Source: Spirochaetales bacterium (GTDB taxonomy: Bacteria > Spirochaetota > Spirochaetia > Sphaerochaetales > Sphaerochaetaceae). Taken from it: a stretch of DNA of 9,538 nt. This document shows, in pieces, positions 1 through 5,694 of the stretch. The notes under the pieces were generated by a model. That model was not told the origin of the DNA, did not search any database, and worked only from the letters and a program-made list of their open reading frames with translations. The position numbers and the translations under genes are program-made. Location: NCBI GenBank assembly GCA_017614625.1, contig JAGABK010000007.1, forward strand, positions 1 to 9,538, read 5' to 3'. Numbering within the stretch: the stretch's first letter is position 1; each line of letters begins with the position of its first letter.

Positions 1-763
1 TCTCATCGATACCGGCTGACACATAATCGGAATGCTGCTTCAGCACATCGCAGGCGTTGCCCATGGCTAAGCCCGTATGGCAGAAATCTATCATGTCCAG
101 GTCGTTCTCGCCGTCGCCAACTCCGACGGTCGTGGAGACATCGGCATGGATGTATTCGAGGATGGTCTTGATGCCGGCTGATTTGGACAGACCTTTCGCC
201 ATGACCTCGCCGGCGATGGTCGGGGCCATTCCGGTGGTGTTGTTCGTGCAGTGGAACGGCCCTTCGAGCTCTTCTCTGGCCTTGAGGACCAGACCCTCGC
301 GGGACATGATGTAGGCCTTCACGATGGGAAGGTCCTTCGGGAATGACTCTACGATCCTGAAATCGGGAAAACTCGTCGTCCTGTTGTAGACCGCCCTGGT
401 CATCTCCTCGTGGAAGTCATGCCCGTCGCGCGTGGTATACGTGGCGTCCGGGCCCTGCAGCAGCCAACAGAGCCGGTACTTCTCCGCCACCTTGAAGAAG
501 AGTTTCTGCTGCTCTTCGGAGAAGGTCTTTCGCTGGATGACCTCATCGCGGTACACGATTGTCGCACCTGCGGAAAGGACGCCTCCGTCGAACGGGAACA
601 CCTTTATCTCGTCCGGAAGCTCCTGCGGACTTCTTCCCGAGCTGAGGAACATCCTGCATCCCAGATTCCTGGCTTTCCAGAGGGCATCAAGGGCGCTTTG
701 CGGAATGGGCCGGCCTATGGGAAGGATCGTGCCGTCTATGTCGAAGAAGAAATTGAGGTCCAT
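1..763 (-). CDS. Cof-type HAD-IIB family phosphatase, 3' end outside window
   Basis: Probable cytoplasmic haloacid-dehalogenase-fold phosphatase acting on a phosphorylated small molecule such as a sugar phosphate; the substrate cannot be read from sequence. 254 codons are visible with no stop. Motif I FFFDIDGTI (nucleophile D8, acid/base D10), motif II Ser in FLSSGRS (about 39-44), a long cap of roughly residues 80-185 as in the IIB subclass, motif III Lys near 190 (VMAKGLSK), and motif IV GVGDGENDLDMI (214-225, metal-binding Asp pair) are all present in order. The usual family length is 260-280 aa, so only about 10-25 residues should be missing. The ATG is set by motif I lying 7 residues in. 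No Shine-Dalgarno site precedes it; a TATAAT box ends only 6 nt upstream, so the mRNA may be leaderless. Family assignment is firm, substrate unknown. Confidence 0.93.
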   Translation of the reverse strand, partial: MDLNFFFDIDGTILPIGRPIPQSALDALWKARNLGCRMFLSSGRSPQELPDEIKVFPFDGGVLSAGATIVYRDEVIQRKTFSEEQQKLFFKVAEKYRLCWLLQGPDATYTTRDGHDFHEEMTRAVYNRTTSFPDFRIVESFPKDLPIVKAYIMSREGLVLKAREELEGPFHCTNNTTGMAPTIAGEVMAKGLSKSAGIKTILEYIHADVSTTVGVGDGENDLDMIDFCHTGLAMGNACDVLKQHSDYVSAGIDE

Positions 764-769
764 GGCATC

Positions 770-775
770 ATTATA
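770..775 (-). promoter_or_regulatory. -10 box TATAAT of the HAD phosphatase gene
   Basis: A perfect TATAAT on the minus strand is separated from the HAD ATG by the 6 nt GATGCC, placing the expected start point at or next to the ATG. The -35 position 17 nt upstream reads GTGATT, a poor match. The 8-bp core ATTATAAT is its own reverse complement, so strand direction rests on the gene downstream. Confidence 0.5.
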
Positions 776-810
776 ATCAAATAGAGGAATCTAATCACTA
801 TTCGTTGTCA

Positions 811-900
811 TTCGTGAACGTCGTGACCACCGTGCGCGTCGTAAGCGTCGTGGCCTTCGTGACCTTCGTGACCTCCGTGAACGTCGTCAACACCGTTGAC
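811..900. repeat. 9-bp degenerate tandem repeat, ten units
   Basis: Ten contiguous 9-bp units on the + strand: ttcgtgaac, gtcgtgacc, accgtgcgc, gtcgtaagc, gtcgtggcc, ttcgtgacc, ttcgtgacc, tccgtgaac, gtcgtcaac, accgttgac. A related unit (ttcgttgtc) lies at 801-809 after a 1-nt offset. The near-invariant core is CGT at positions 3-5, with C last. The array fills almost all of the 141-nt gap between the Nudix pseudogene stop (905) and the HAD start (763). Read on the minus strand from 900 it gives a His-rich peptide with GHE/GHD/VHE units ending in TGA at 808-810, but no start codon lies in that frame. It could be a minisatellite, binding-site iterons, or a decayed gene tail. Confidence 0.8.
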
Positions 901-904
901 AGCC

Positions 905-1423
905 TCAGCTCAGATAGCCCTCTGCGATCAGCAGCTCCAGCACCAGGGCCTCGCGCTCAAGCATCACCCTGTTGAAGGCAGGAGCATCCACCGTGCGGTT
1001 CTTCTGTATCGCGACAGCCGGGTCGATGTATTCCAGCCTGTACTGCTCTTCGGCCTCGTAGTCGTCAAGGTCCTGGCCAATGGGCTCGTCGGCGACTTCG
1101 CAGAAGTAATAGTAGTTGTCCTGGACGTAGCGGGTGTTCCTGTCCCTGTTGCTTCTCTGGGTGCGGTGCACGTATCCGTATTACCTGATTGTTCCGGGAA
1201 TGACGGCAAGCCCTGCTTCCTCGCGCGTCTCGCGGATCATGGCATCGACAGGGTCCTCGCCCTTCTCTATGCCTCCGCCGGGGAACTTGTAGTGACCGTA
1301 CATAAGGCTGTGGACCATGGCAACCTTCCCGTTTCTGATGATTATGCTTCTGGCAGAGTCACGGACGAAAGTCTTCGTGCATCCGTCGTAATCCTTCATG
1401 TCCAGCGTGAACAGCAGCCTCAT
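905..1423 (-). pseudogene. Nudix hydrolase interrupted by one in-frame TAA
   Basis: Nudix-fold hydrolase, normally cleaving nucleoside-diphosphate-linked substrates. The Nudix box GX5EX7REUXEEXGU is perfect: it starts at residues 50-51 (GGIEKGE) and runs to REEAGL at 67-72. Codon 81 is TAA (1181-1183). The same frame then continues as YGYVHRTQRSNRDRN to a TGA at 905, with typical Nudix C-terminal sequence, so this is a nonsense codon and not a frameshift. Relatives commonly read I-R-E-Y-G-Y-V here, so a GAA-to-TAA change fits. Intact length would be 172 aa. The ATG overlaps the stop of the upstream GNAT gene as ATGA, supporting the start and translational coupling. The 80-aa product would lack the second half of the fold. 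Either a recent pseudogene or a base-call error; the near-perfect preservation on both sides fits both. Confidence 0.85.
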
Positions 1424-1923
1424 TTGCCGGAATCCCTGTATGTCTCCATGAAGACATGGTCGACCGTGCGGTCGTATTCGCAAAAGCCGCACTTCTCATA
1501 GACATGGATTGCCCTGGCGTTGTCCGGATTCGCCTTGAGGACGATCTTCTCGAAGCCCAGCACCCCGTAGGCATATCCGAGAATCGCCTTTATGGCCTCG
1601 GTCCCGTACCCGCAGTCCTGCTTCGCAGCGGTGATTGCGATTCCCAGCTCCGCCACGGAATCCTTCGGGTCCATCAGCTCGATGTTGCCTATGAATTCGC
1701 CGCTCTTCTTCTCGATCATGGAGTAATTGAGCGCCTTGGCCTCGAGCTTTTTTCTCACCCAGTCGATCTCCTGCTCCTCGGTGTACGGCTCATGCGCCTC
1801 GTACACGAACCTGATGAAACGCTGGACGTTCTCGATGTCGTTCACCATTGTCAGGTAATCAGGCACCAGGTCTTCAGAGAGAGGGACGAACTGTATGTTT
1901 TCCGATTCGAATATCACCTTCAA
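1420..1923 (-). CDS. GNAT-family N-acetyltransferase (RimJ/RimL-like, single domain)
   Basis: Acetyl-CoA-dependent N-acetyltransferase of the Acetyltransf_3 type, 167 aa, cytoplasmic; substrate unknown (small amine, antibiotic or protein N-terminus are all possible). Motif A is ELGIAITAAKQDCGYGTEA (about 92-110), with Q-x-x-G-Y-G-T for the acetyl-CoA pyrophosphate loop, followed by NARAIHVYEKCGF (about 135-147), the conserved C-terminal GNAT block. Start is TTG: GGAGG lies 7 nt upstream, and the paralog at 3490-4491 aligns from the same residue (both read xFES-NI-FV). It follows the HD gene by 24 nt and overlaps the Nudix gene by ATGA, so it is the third gene of a four-gene operon. By eye it is roughly half identical to the first domain of the double GNAT 1.5 kb away. 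Confidence 0.9.
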   Translation of the reverse strand: MKVIFESENIQFVPLSEDLVPDYLTMVNDIENVQRFIRFVYEAHEPYTEEQEIDWVRKKLEAKALNYSMIEKKSGEFIGNIELMDPKDSVAELGIAITAAKQDCGYGTEAIKAILGYAYGVLGFEKIVLKANPDNARAIHVYEKCGFCEYDRTVDHVFMETYRDSGK

Positions 1924-1947
1924 GGCAACACCTCCGGTATCCGGGCC

Positions 1948-2601
1948 TCAGTCGACCACCCGGTCGCTGAGTTCGAACTGCCTGGCAAGTTTCTCATAGA
2001 ACGAGATGTTGAAGGACAGGCGTGACCTCCACATCTCGTCGGCGGTCCTGGTTCCCATCGGCTCGTTCATCAGCTCGTGCAATCTGGCAAGACGCCTGGC
2101 GCAGTATTCCCGCTTCTCTTCCAGTCCCATGGCGGAGAAACCGTCGTTGCCGAGCCATTCATGGATGCGGTAGACATCGAAGCGGTCGATGTTGTCCGCG
2201 GCGCCAATGGTAAGCGCGAACGGCGTCCTTTCTCCTGGGAAATCGGCCTTCTCGTCCACATGGATGGCAATGCCGTAGCAGATGTCGTCTATGCGGTCCT
2301 CTGCAAGTCCGAGCTCCGTCAGAAACGGCCGTGCGATCTTCGCAGCGCGCCTTCCGTGCTCAATCCAGCCGTTCTCACCGAACTCCTCGCAGTACGAGAC
2401 ATCGTGCAGAAGGCATGCGATTACCATCTCGGTCTCGTCGAAGCCTTCCTTACGTGCTATCTCCAGTCCGATGTTGGCCACTCTGTACGTGTGCTCGATG
2501 CGGTAGGCCTTGGCCTCCGGATGGCTGTTCAGATAAACGGCGGAGTCGAATTTCTGTTTCAGAAAAGCTTCTGTCTTTTCAATCAGTTCGCGGTTCAGCA
2601 T
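1948..2601 (-). CDS. HD-domain metal-dependent phosphohydrolase
   Basis: Single-domain HD-superfamily protein, 217 aa, of the YedJ-like type; expected to be a cytoplasmic metal-dependent phosphohydrolase on a nucleotide or related phosphoester, substrate unknown. Ligands are visible in order: H37 (IEHTYRV), H66-D67 (CLLHDVSY), H82 (EHGRRAA), H114 (AIHVDEK) and a downstream Asp at about 136 (GAADNIDRFD). The H...HD...H...H...D pattern suggests a two-metal site. Start ATG is supported by GGAGG 8 nt upstream, inside the end of the yhfC-like gene, with which it overlaps by 7 nt (ATGCTGA). Second gene of the operon; a 24-nt gap with a strong ribosome binding site leads to the GNAT gene. No truncation or missing ligand. 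Confidence 0.92.
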   Translation of the reverse strand: MLNRELIEKTEAFLKQKFDSAVYLNSHPEAKAYRIEHTYRVANIGLEIARKEGFDETEMVIACLLHDVSYCEEFGENGWIEHGRRAAKIARPFLTELGLAEDRIDDICYGIAIHVDEKADFPGERTPFALTIGAADNIDRFDVYRIHEWLGNDGFSAMGLEEKREYCARRLARLHELMNEPMGTRTADEMWRSRLSFNISFYEKLARQFELSDRVVD

Positions 2602-3425
2602 TTCGCCCCCTCCGTCGGCTGCGGTTCACGGCTTCCGCCCTCTTTCCTGTACAGGACCCTGTCAACGGCGACGAAGAACAGCACCGCATAGACGGCAAGT
2701 ATGGCCTCCACGACATACAGGTTCAGGACGCCGGTCTGATAAAGGGCTGCAGGGACATCGAACAGCGCATGCAGGATGATTGCAAGAAGATAAAGACCCG
2801 TCCTGCGCTCCCTGACTGCATGGAAGACAAGGATGGACAGTCCAGCGTGCAGGAACATGGCCGAGACCCTTTCAAGGAGACTGACCAGACCGTAAACAGG
2901 AGTGATTGCAGCAATCTGAGCAGGTATTGCCTGCAAGCTGGACGTATCCACCCCCGTGGCGGCAGTCTGGTCGACCAGGGACTGGAATGTTCCCGCATTG
3001 ATCATGACGGCGAAAGCAATGAACTCGATTCCGGTCACACCCATCATGAACAGAGCCTCGAAGCCGCCGTGTCCGATTCCGTGCGACAGTCCGGTCTCCC
3101 TGTTGGTGCGGTTCCTGAGAACAGTCCTGAAGGCCACGAGCCTTCCGGTCTCCTCGAAGATTCCCGCAAGCAGGGCACCAATTGCCGTGTACAGCACCAC
3201 GCTGCCAAGAATACTCTGTCCAAGCCTGGTCTTGGGGTTGAACAGGAAGTAGATGGGAATCTTCTCAAGCAGCATGGAAAAAAGAATCCATGTGGCGGCG
3301 CCGGCCAGCACCGTAGTGAACCGTTCCTTTGTCTTTTTCAGCCACCAGATTGTGACGGCAACAGGCAGCAGGACTCCTCCTGCGATCATTATTCCGATGC
3401 CGATGTATGCAGACGTACCTATCAT
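2595..3425 (-). CDS. YhfC-family putative intramembrane metalloprotease
   Basis: Multi-pass membrane protein, 276 aa, resembling the YhfC/DUF2324 family, distantly related to CPBP (Abi/CAAX) intramembrane peptidases. Hydrophobic segments cover roughly 5-28, 38-60, 70-92, 122-145, 168-183, 190-205, 210-230 and 236-257. Putative catalytic elements: EETGR (91-95), HGIGHGGFEA (115-124), ER and HAG near 185-194, and LHALFD (219-223), each near a membrane segment. The C-terminal tail is short and hydrophilic. Longer readings upstream exist, but the ATG giving MIGTSAYIG is chosen: GAGGAA lies about 5 nt upstream and an extended -10 promoter sits just before. First gene of the operon with HD, GNAT and Nudix genes. 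Peptidase activity is inferred from family motifs; the target is unknown. Some relatives are annotated as bacteriocin-immunity-like. Confidence 0.87.
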   Translation of the reverse strand: MIGTSAYIGIGIMIAGGVLLPVAVTIWWLKKTKERFTTVLAGAATWILFSMLLEKIPIYFLFNPKTRLGQSILGSVVLYTAIGALLAGIFEETGRLVAFRTVLRNRTNRETGLSHGIGHGGFEALFMMGVTGIEFIAFAVMINAGTFQSLVDQTAATGVDTSSLQAIPAQIAAITPVYGLVSLLERVSAMFLHAGLSILVFHAVRERRTGLYLLAIILHALFDVPAALYQTGVLNLYVVEAILAVYAVLFFVAVDRVLYRKEGGSREPQPTEGAKC

Positions 3426-3456
3426 TAAGATTCCTCGCTTCGGTGAAACCGTTGAT

Positions 3457-3465
3457 ATGATAGCA
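3457..3465 (-). promoter_or_regulatory. Extended -10 promoter of the yhfC-HD-GNAT-Nudix operon
   Basis: On the minus strand TGCTATCAT is an extended -10 (TGn plus TATCAT, one mismatch to TATAAT). The predicted start is near 3450, giving a leader of about 25 nt with GAGGAA before the ATG at 3425. No good -35 at 17 nt, as is usual for extended -10 promoters. The 13-nt core is identical to the one before the double GNAT gene. Confidence 0.55.
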
Positions 3466-3489
3466 GAAAAGAGGACAAACCGGTATCTG

Positions 3490-4491
3490 TCACTTGGAAA
3501 GGTCAATCCAGTACCGTTCCAGATCTATTCCCTCATCCGGTTCATGGACCGTGGATTCGTAGACGCCGCCGTTTCTCAGGATTGTCCTTCTGCTTCCCTC
3601 GTTGCCCTTGATGCAGGTAATCAGGACTCTGTCGATTCCCAGTTCCCTGCACTTCGGCAACGCGGTCTTCAGCATCAGCGTCGCATATCCCTTGCGCCTC
3701 TCGCTAGGCGCGACGGAATAACCGATATGGCCTCCGAACTTCTCCAGGTAATCGTTGAAGTAATGACGGATCTGAATCATGCCGACAATCTTCCTGTCCT
3801 CCTCCCGCACGAACATATACTGTGTGGACGGGACGCGTCCATGCGGAGCGGAATTCTGATTCTTGAAATGGTCGATCCAGTCCTGCGGATTTTCGAACTT
3901 TCTGAGCGAACCGGTACCGTCCATGGAATCGCCGCTCTCAAGAAATTCCTTCCTGTATGCACGAATCTGCTCTTCAAATTCGATTGAGAGTTCGACAAGC
4001 CTCATTCCGCTTTGGAACAAATCCATGTAAACATACTCGTCATCACGTTTGAATTCCGTGAATCCGCACTTCTCATAGACATGCCTTGCCCTGGCATTGA
4101 TCAGCTTTGTCCGCAGATGGATCCTTTTCAGACCAATCCGGTTGAACCAGTAATCGGTCAGTGCACGGACGGCTTCCGTTCCGTATCCATGATTCTGCAT
4201 GTGGGCCGTGATGGCGATTCCGAGTTCCCCCTCCGAATCCGTCGGGTTCCGAAGTTCGCTGTTTCCGATGAATCTGCCGCTTTTCTTCTCAAGCATAGAA
4301 TAGACCAGAGCCTTGTCCTTCAGCTTGCCTTTCACCCAACAGATCTCCTGTTCCAGCGTGTATGACTTGTCCATGCCTCCGATGAACCTGTTGACGTTCT
4401 CGTAGTCGTTGACCATGACAAGGTAGTCGTTCACCAGAGACTCGGAGACTTCCACAAAGCGGATGTTGTCGGATTCGAAAAGCTGATTCAT
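3490..4491 (-). CDS. Double-domain GNAT acetyltransferase fusion
   Basis: 333-aa protein made of two complete acetyltransferase domains. Domain 1 (about 1-160) is RimJ/RimL-like, with GELGIAITAHMQNHGYGTEA (about 88-107) as the acetyl-CoA loop and NARARHVYEKCGF (132-144); it is a close paralog of the GNAT at 1420-1923. Domain 2 (about 163-333) looks like the COG3981 type: MRLVELSIEFEEQIRAYR at its start, GGHIGYSVAPSERRKGYA (253-270) as its acetyl-CoA loop, and RYWIDL at the end. Met163 sits where a free-standing COG3981 protein would begin, so the gene looks like an in-frame fusion of two neighbours. ATG is preceded by GAGG 5 nt upstream. Monocistronic by position: its own promoter lies about 60 nt upstream and the next gene has another. 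Substrates unknown; both acetyl-CoA loops look intact. Confidence 0.92.
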   Translation of the reverse strand: MNQLFESDNIRFVEVSESLVNDYLVMVNDYENVNRFIGGMDKSYTLEQEICWVKGKLKDKALVYSMLEKKSGRFIGNSELRNPTDSEGELGIAITAHMQNHGYGTEAVRALTDYWFNRIGLKRIHLRTKLINARARHVYEKCGFTEFKRDDEYVYMDLFQSGMRLVELSIEFEEQIRAYRKEFLESGDSMDGTGSLRKFENPQDWIDHFKNQNSAPHGRVPSTQYMFVREEDRKIVGMIQIRHYFNDYLEKFGGHIGYSVAPSERRKGYATLMLKTALPKCRELGIDRVLITCIKGNEGSRRTILRNGGVYESTVHEPDEGIDLERYWIDLSK

Positions 4492-4551
4492 TATTTCCTC
4501 AATATCTGCATCAGTTGCTGCGGTTCCCCCGCCGTTTTGAATGCTTTCAAT

Positions 4552-4560
4552 ATGATAGCA
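4552..4560 (-). promoter_or_regulatory. Extended -10 promoter of the double GNAT gene
   Basis: TGCTATCAT on the minus strand, inside the 13-nt string TCTGCTATCATAT that also precedes the yhfC-like operon. The predicted start near 4545 gives a leader of about 54 nt ending in GAGG and the ATG at 4491. The -35 at 17 nt spacing is TTTCAG, a weak match; AT-rich DNA lies further upstream. Confidence 0.5.
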
Positions 4561-4623
4561 GATTCGATTGCGTTCTGAAACAAATCAGTTCTCCGGTTCA
4601 AGATTTGGGGTCGCTTCCGTATA

Positions 4624-4706
4624 TATACTTTTTTTGCCCAAAAAAGAAGTAAAAAGTATATTTTTTATACTTTTTGCCACTGAAAACGTAAAAAAAGTAT
4701 ATTTTT
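4624..4706. repeat. Two tandem ~41-bp AT-rich units with internal inverted symmetry
   Basis: Unit A (4624-4665) and unit B (4666-4706) align end to end: each begins TATACTTTTT, passes through GCC, and ends AAAAAGTATATTTTT. Four copies of the AAAAAGTATA motif thus alternate in orientation. The junction forms a perfect 10-bp stem (4651-4660 with 4666-4675) around a T5 loop. Another inverted repeat, GTCAG/CTGAC, follows at 4707-4720. No coding signal. It may be an unstable AT-rich intergenic element, an upstream promoter element for the double GNAT gene, or a miniature repeat; nothing here decides. Confidence 0.7.
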
Positions 4707-4735
4707 GTCAGTATGCTGACGGGAGAACGAAGGCC

Positions 4736-4752
4736 ACGGCGACTTGGGCTCG
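4736..4752. repeat. 17-bp direct repeat of the tRNA-Arg 3' end
   Basis: acggcgacttgggctcg is identical to 4896-4912, the 3' acceptor strand, T-stem strand and part of the T-loop of tRNA-Arg. Spacing is exactly 160 bp and the match stops sharply on both sides. A tRNA 3'-end duplication is the classic form of an integrase attachment site, but there is no integrase in the window. It could instead be a remnant of a lost tandem tRNA. Confidence 0.75.
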
Positions 4753-4854
4753 CTTTTGCCTACCGGTGGTCCGGCAAAAGCCGTCTCGCTTCGGACGCGA
4801 CCCTCCCGGGGCGTCCTCATACCGCTCGCGTCTCGCCCAACATTGTCGCTTCGA
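4753..4854. other. Structured non-coding stretch between the tRNA-end repeats
   Basis: No gene is supported here. Two hairpins are visible: CTTTTGCC (4753-4760) pairing with GGCAAAAG (4773-4780), and GGACGC (4793-4798) with GCGTCC (4811-4816). All three forward frames are partly open, but they also run through the tRNA, so they are not credible proteins. The stretch could be a small RNA, a dispersed intergenic repeat, or the residue of an integrated element. Confidence 0.45.
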
Positions 4855-4891
4855 ACAGAAAAACCCCGCCACGGTGGGCGGGGTTTTCTGT
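4855..4891 (-). terminator. Intrinsic terminator of tRNA-Arg
   Basis: GC stem CCCCGCC (4864-4870) with GGCGGGG (4877-4883) around a 6-nt loop, extended by A/T pairs and an ACAG/CTGT base with one bulge. On the minus strand it begins 3 nt after the tRNA and its 3' arm carries T5. Because the lower stem is A/T on both arms, it could also work in the other direction. Confidence 0.85.
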
Positions 4892-4894
4892 CGA

Positions 4895-4968
<74 letters not shown>

Positions 4969-4979
4969 ATGCAATATTG

Positions 4980-5008
4980 TATATATCCTTTTTTATCTTT
5001 TTGTGCAA
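4980..5008 (-). promoter_or_regulatory. sigma70-type promoter of tRNA-Arg
   Basis: TTGCAC (-35, 5003-5008), 17-nt A-rich spacer, TATATA (-10, 4980-4985) on the minus strand, ending 11 nt before the tRNA 5' end. Spacing is ideal; the boxes match consensus at 4 and 5 of 6 positions. Confidence 0.65.
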
Positions 5009-5024
5009 GTGCGGACACCATAGG

Positions 5025-5067
5025 GAAAAAAGTGACCACCAGACTGGGTGGGAGTTGTGTCTGGTGG
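5025..5067 (-). terminator. Intrinsic terminator after the acidic-tail membrane protein gene
   Basis: Perfect 9-bp stem CCACCAGAC/GTCTGGTGG (5036-5044 with 5059-5067), 14-nt loop, followed on the minus strand by TCAC and T6 (5025-5030). It separates the gene ending at 5124 from the tRNA promoter at 4980-5008. Confidence 0.75.
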
Positions 5068-5092
5068 CCGAAAAGAGGGAAAAACTATTATT

Positions 5093-5112
5093 AACCAAAA
5101 GGAGCTTTGGTT
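5093..5112. other. 7-bp hairpin just downstream of the membrane protein gene
   Basis: AACCAAA (5093-5099) pairs perfectly with TTTGGTT (5106-5112) around a 6-nt loop. On the minus strand it lies 11 nt after the stop at 5124 and is followed by an A/T-rich stretch with T5. It is probably an mRNA 3'-end structure or a weak first terminator ahead of the stronger one at 5025-5067. Confidence 0.45.
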
Positions 5113-5123
5113 GTTTACTGTAA

Positions 5124-5591
5124 TCAGACCGGCTCTTCCTGGGCCTCGGCCTCAGGTTCCGGTGCTTCTTCTTCGGAAGGCTCTTCCGCGGGTGCTTCCT
5201 CCTCGGGTTCCGCAGGCTCCTCGCATTCCTTCGTGCAGGTGCAATCCTCGGCCTTCGGGGCTTCCTCGACCGTCTTCGCCTGTTTGACTTCCTTCGCCTT
5301 CTCTTCCTTGTGGCAGCACTTCTTCGGTTCTGCGGGAACGAACGTGTTGGCCGCCAGGATCAGGAAGAGCACTCCTCCGAGGAACAGGAAGCCTCCTACG
5401 ATGATCATTCCGATACTGTAGTTGCCCAGTGACTGGGTGGTGTAGTAGGAAGTCCGCATGTTGCCGTACGTGGAAACGTGTTTCACGACGCGTGCGCCGT
5501 TCATGTAAACGAACCCGATGAAAGTGACTGCGATCGAGCAAAGCATAAGGACAATCGCTATGATCAGACTTGCCAGTGATACTTTCTTCAT
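5124..5591 (-). CDS. Small two-helix membrane protein with acidic, Cys-containing tail
   Basis: 155 aa, family not recognised. Two hydrophobic helices are clear: about 5-29 (after MKK, so the N-terminus is likely cytoplasmic) and about 57-82. A 27-residue loop with several Tyr/Thr/Ser lies between them, probably outside. The rest (83-155) is a hydrophilic tail, probably cytoplasmic: first Lys-rich with CCH (92-94), then C117, C119 and C123, then almost only Glu, Pro and Ala to the end. The five Cys and one His could bind a metal or form disulphides; this is a guess from spacing. ATG is preceded by GGAGG at 8 nt, and the gene has a terminator after it, so it is expressed alone. The Glu/Pro/Ala run is low complexity and may vary in length between strains. 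No function is assigned. Confidence 0.8.
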   Translation of the reverse strand: MKKVSLASLIIAIVLMLCSIAVTFIGFVYMNGARVVKHVSTYGNMRTSYYTTQSLGNYSIGMIIVGGFLFLGGVLFLILAANTFVPAEPKKCCHKEEKAKEVKQAKTVEEAPKAEDCTCTKECEEPAEPEEEAPAEEPSEEEAPEPEAEAQEEPV

Positions 5592-5618
5592 GGATGTTTC
5601 CTCCGTGTTTCTGTCTCA

Positions 5619-5624
5619 AATATA
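5619..5624 (-). promoter_or_regulatory. Possible -10 box (TATATT) of the membrane protein gene
   Basis: TATATT on the minus strand lies about 28 nt before the ATG, with GGAGG between. The -35 region (GTTTTC at 17 nt) is poor. It is the best candidate in the 103-nt gap after the YhcH-like gene, where no hairpin terminator is visible, so read-through from the ogg operon is also possible. Confidence 0.35.
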
Positions 5625-5694
5625 CAAAAAACCCGGAAAGAGAAAACCGTTTGTCGAGAAAAGCACATTTTTCTTCACAAATAGAAAACTGAAC

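Noticed and set aside
811..900. CRISPR array
   Set aside because: Units are 9 bp and contiguous, with no spacers and no cas genes.
905..1423. Frameshift in the Nudix gene
   Set aside because: The two halves are in the same frame, separated by one TAA and three codons, so the lesion is a nonsense codon.
2331..3428. 365-aa plus-strand open frame
   Set aside because: Lies antisense across the yhfC-like gene and part of the HD gene; no ribosome site, no domain, and composition fits an antisense shadow of GC-rich coding DNA.
3426..3506. Longer N-terminus for the yhfC-like gene
   Set aside because: The extra 27 residues are hydrophilic, cover the promoter and overlap the end of the double GNAT gene; the internal ATG has a good ribosome site.
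5617..5624. Bacteroidetes-type promoter (TAnnTTTG) as a sign of phylum
   Set aside because: TATATTTG matches, but no TTTG lies at the proper distance, other promoters here follow the sigma70 pattern with Shine-Dalgarno sites, and the TyrRS does not look like that phylum.
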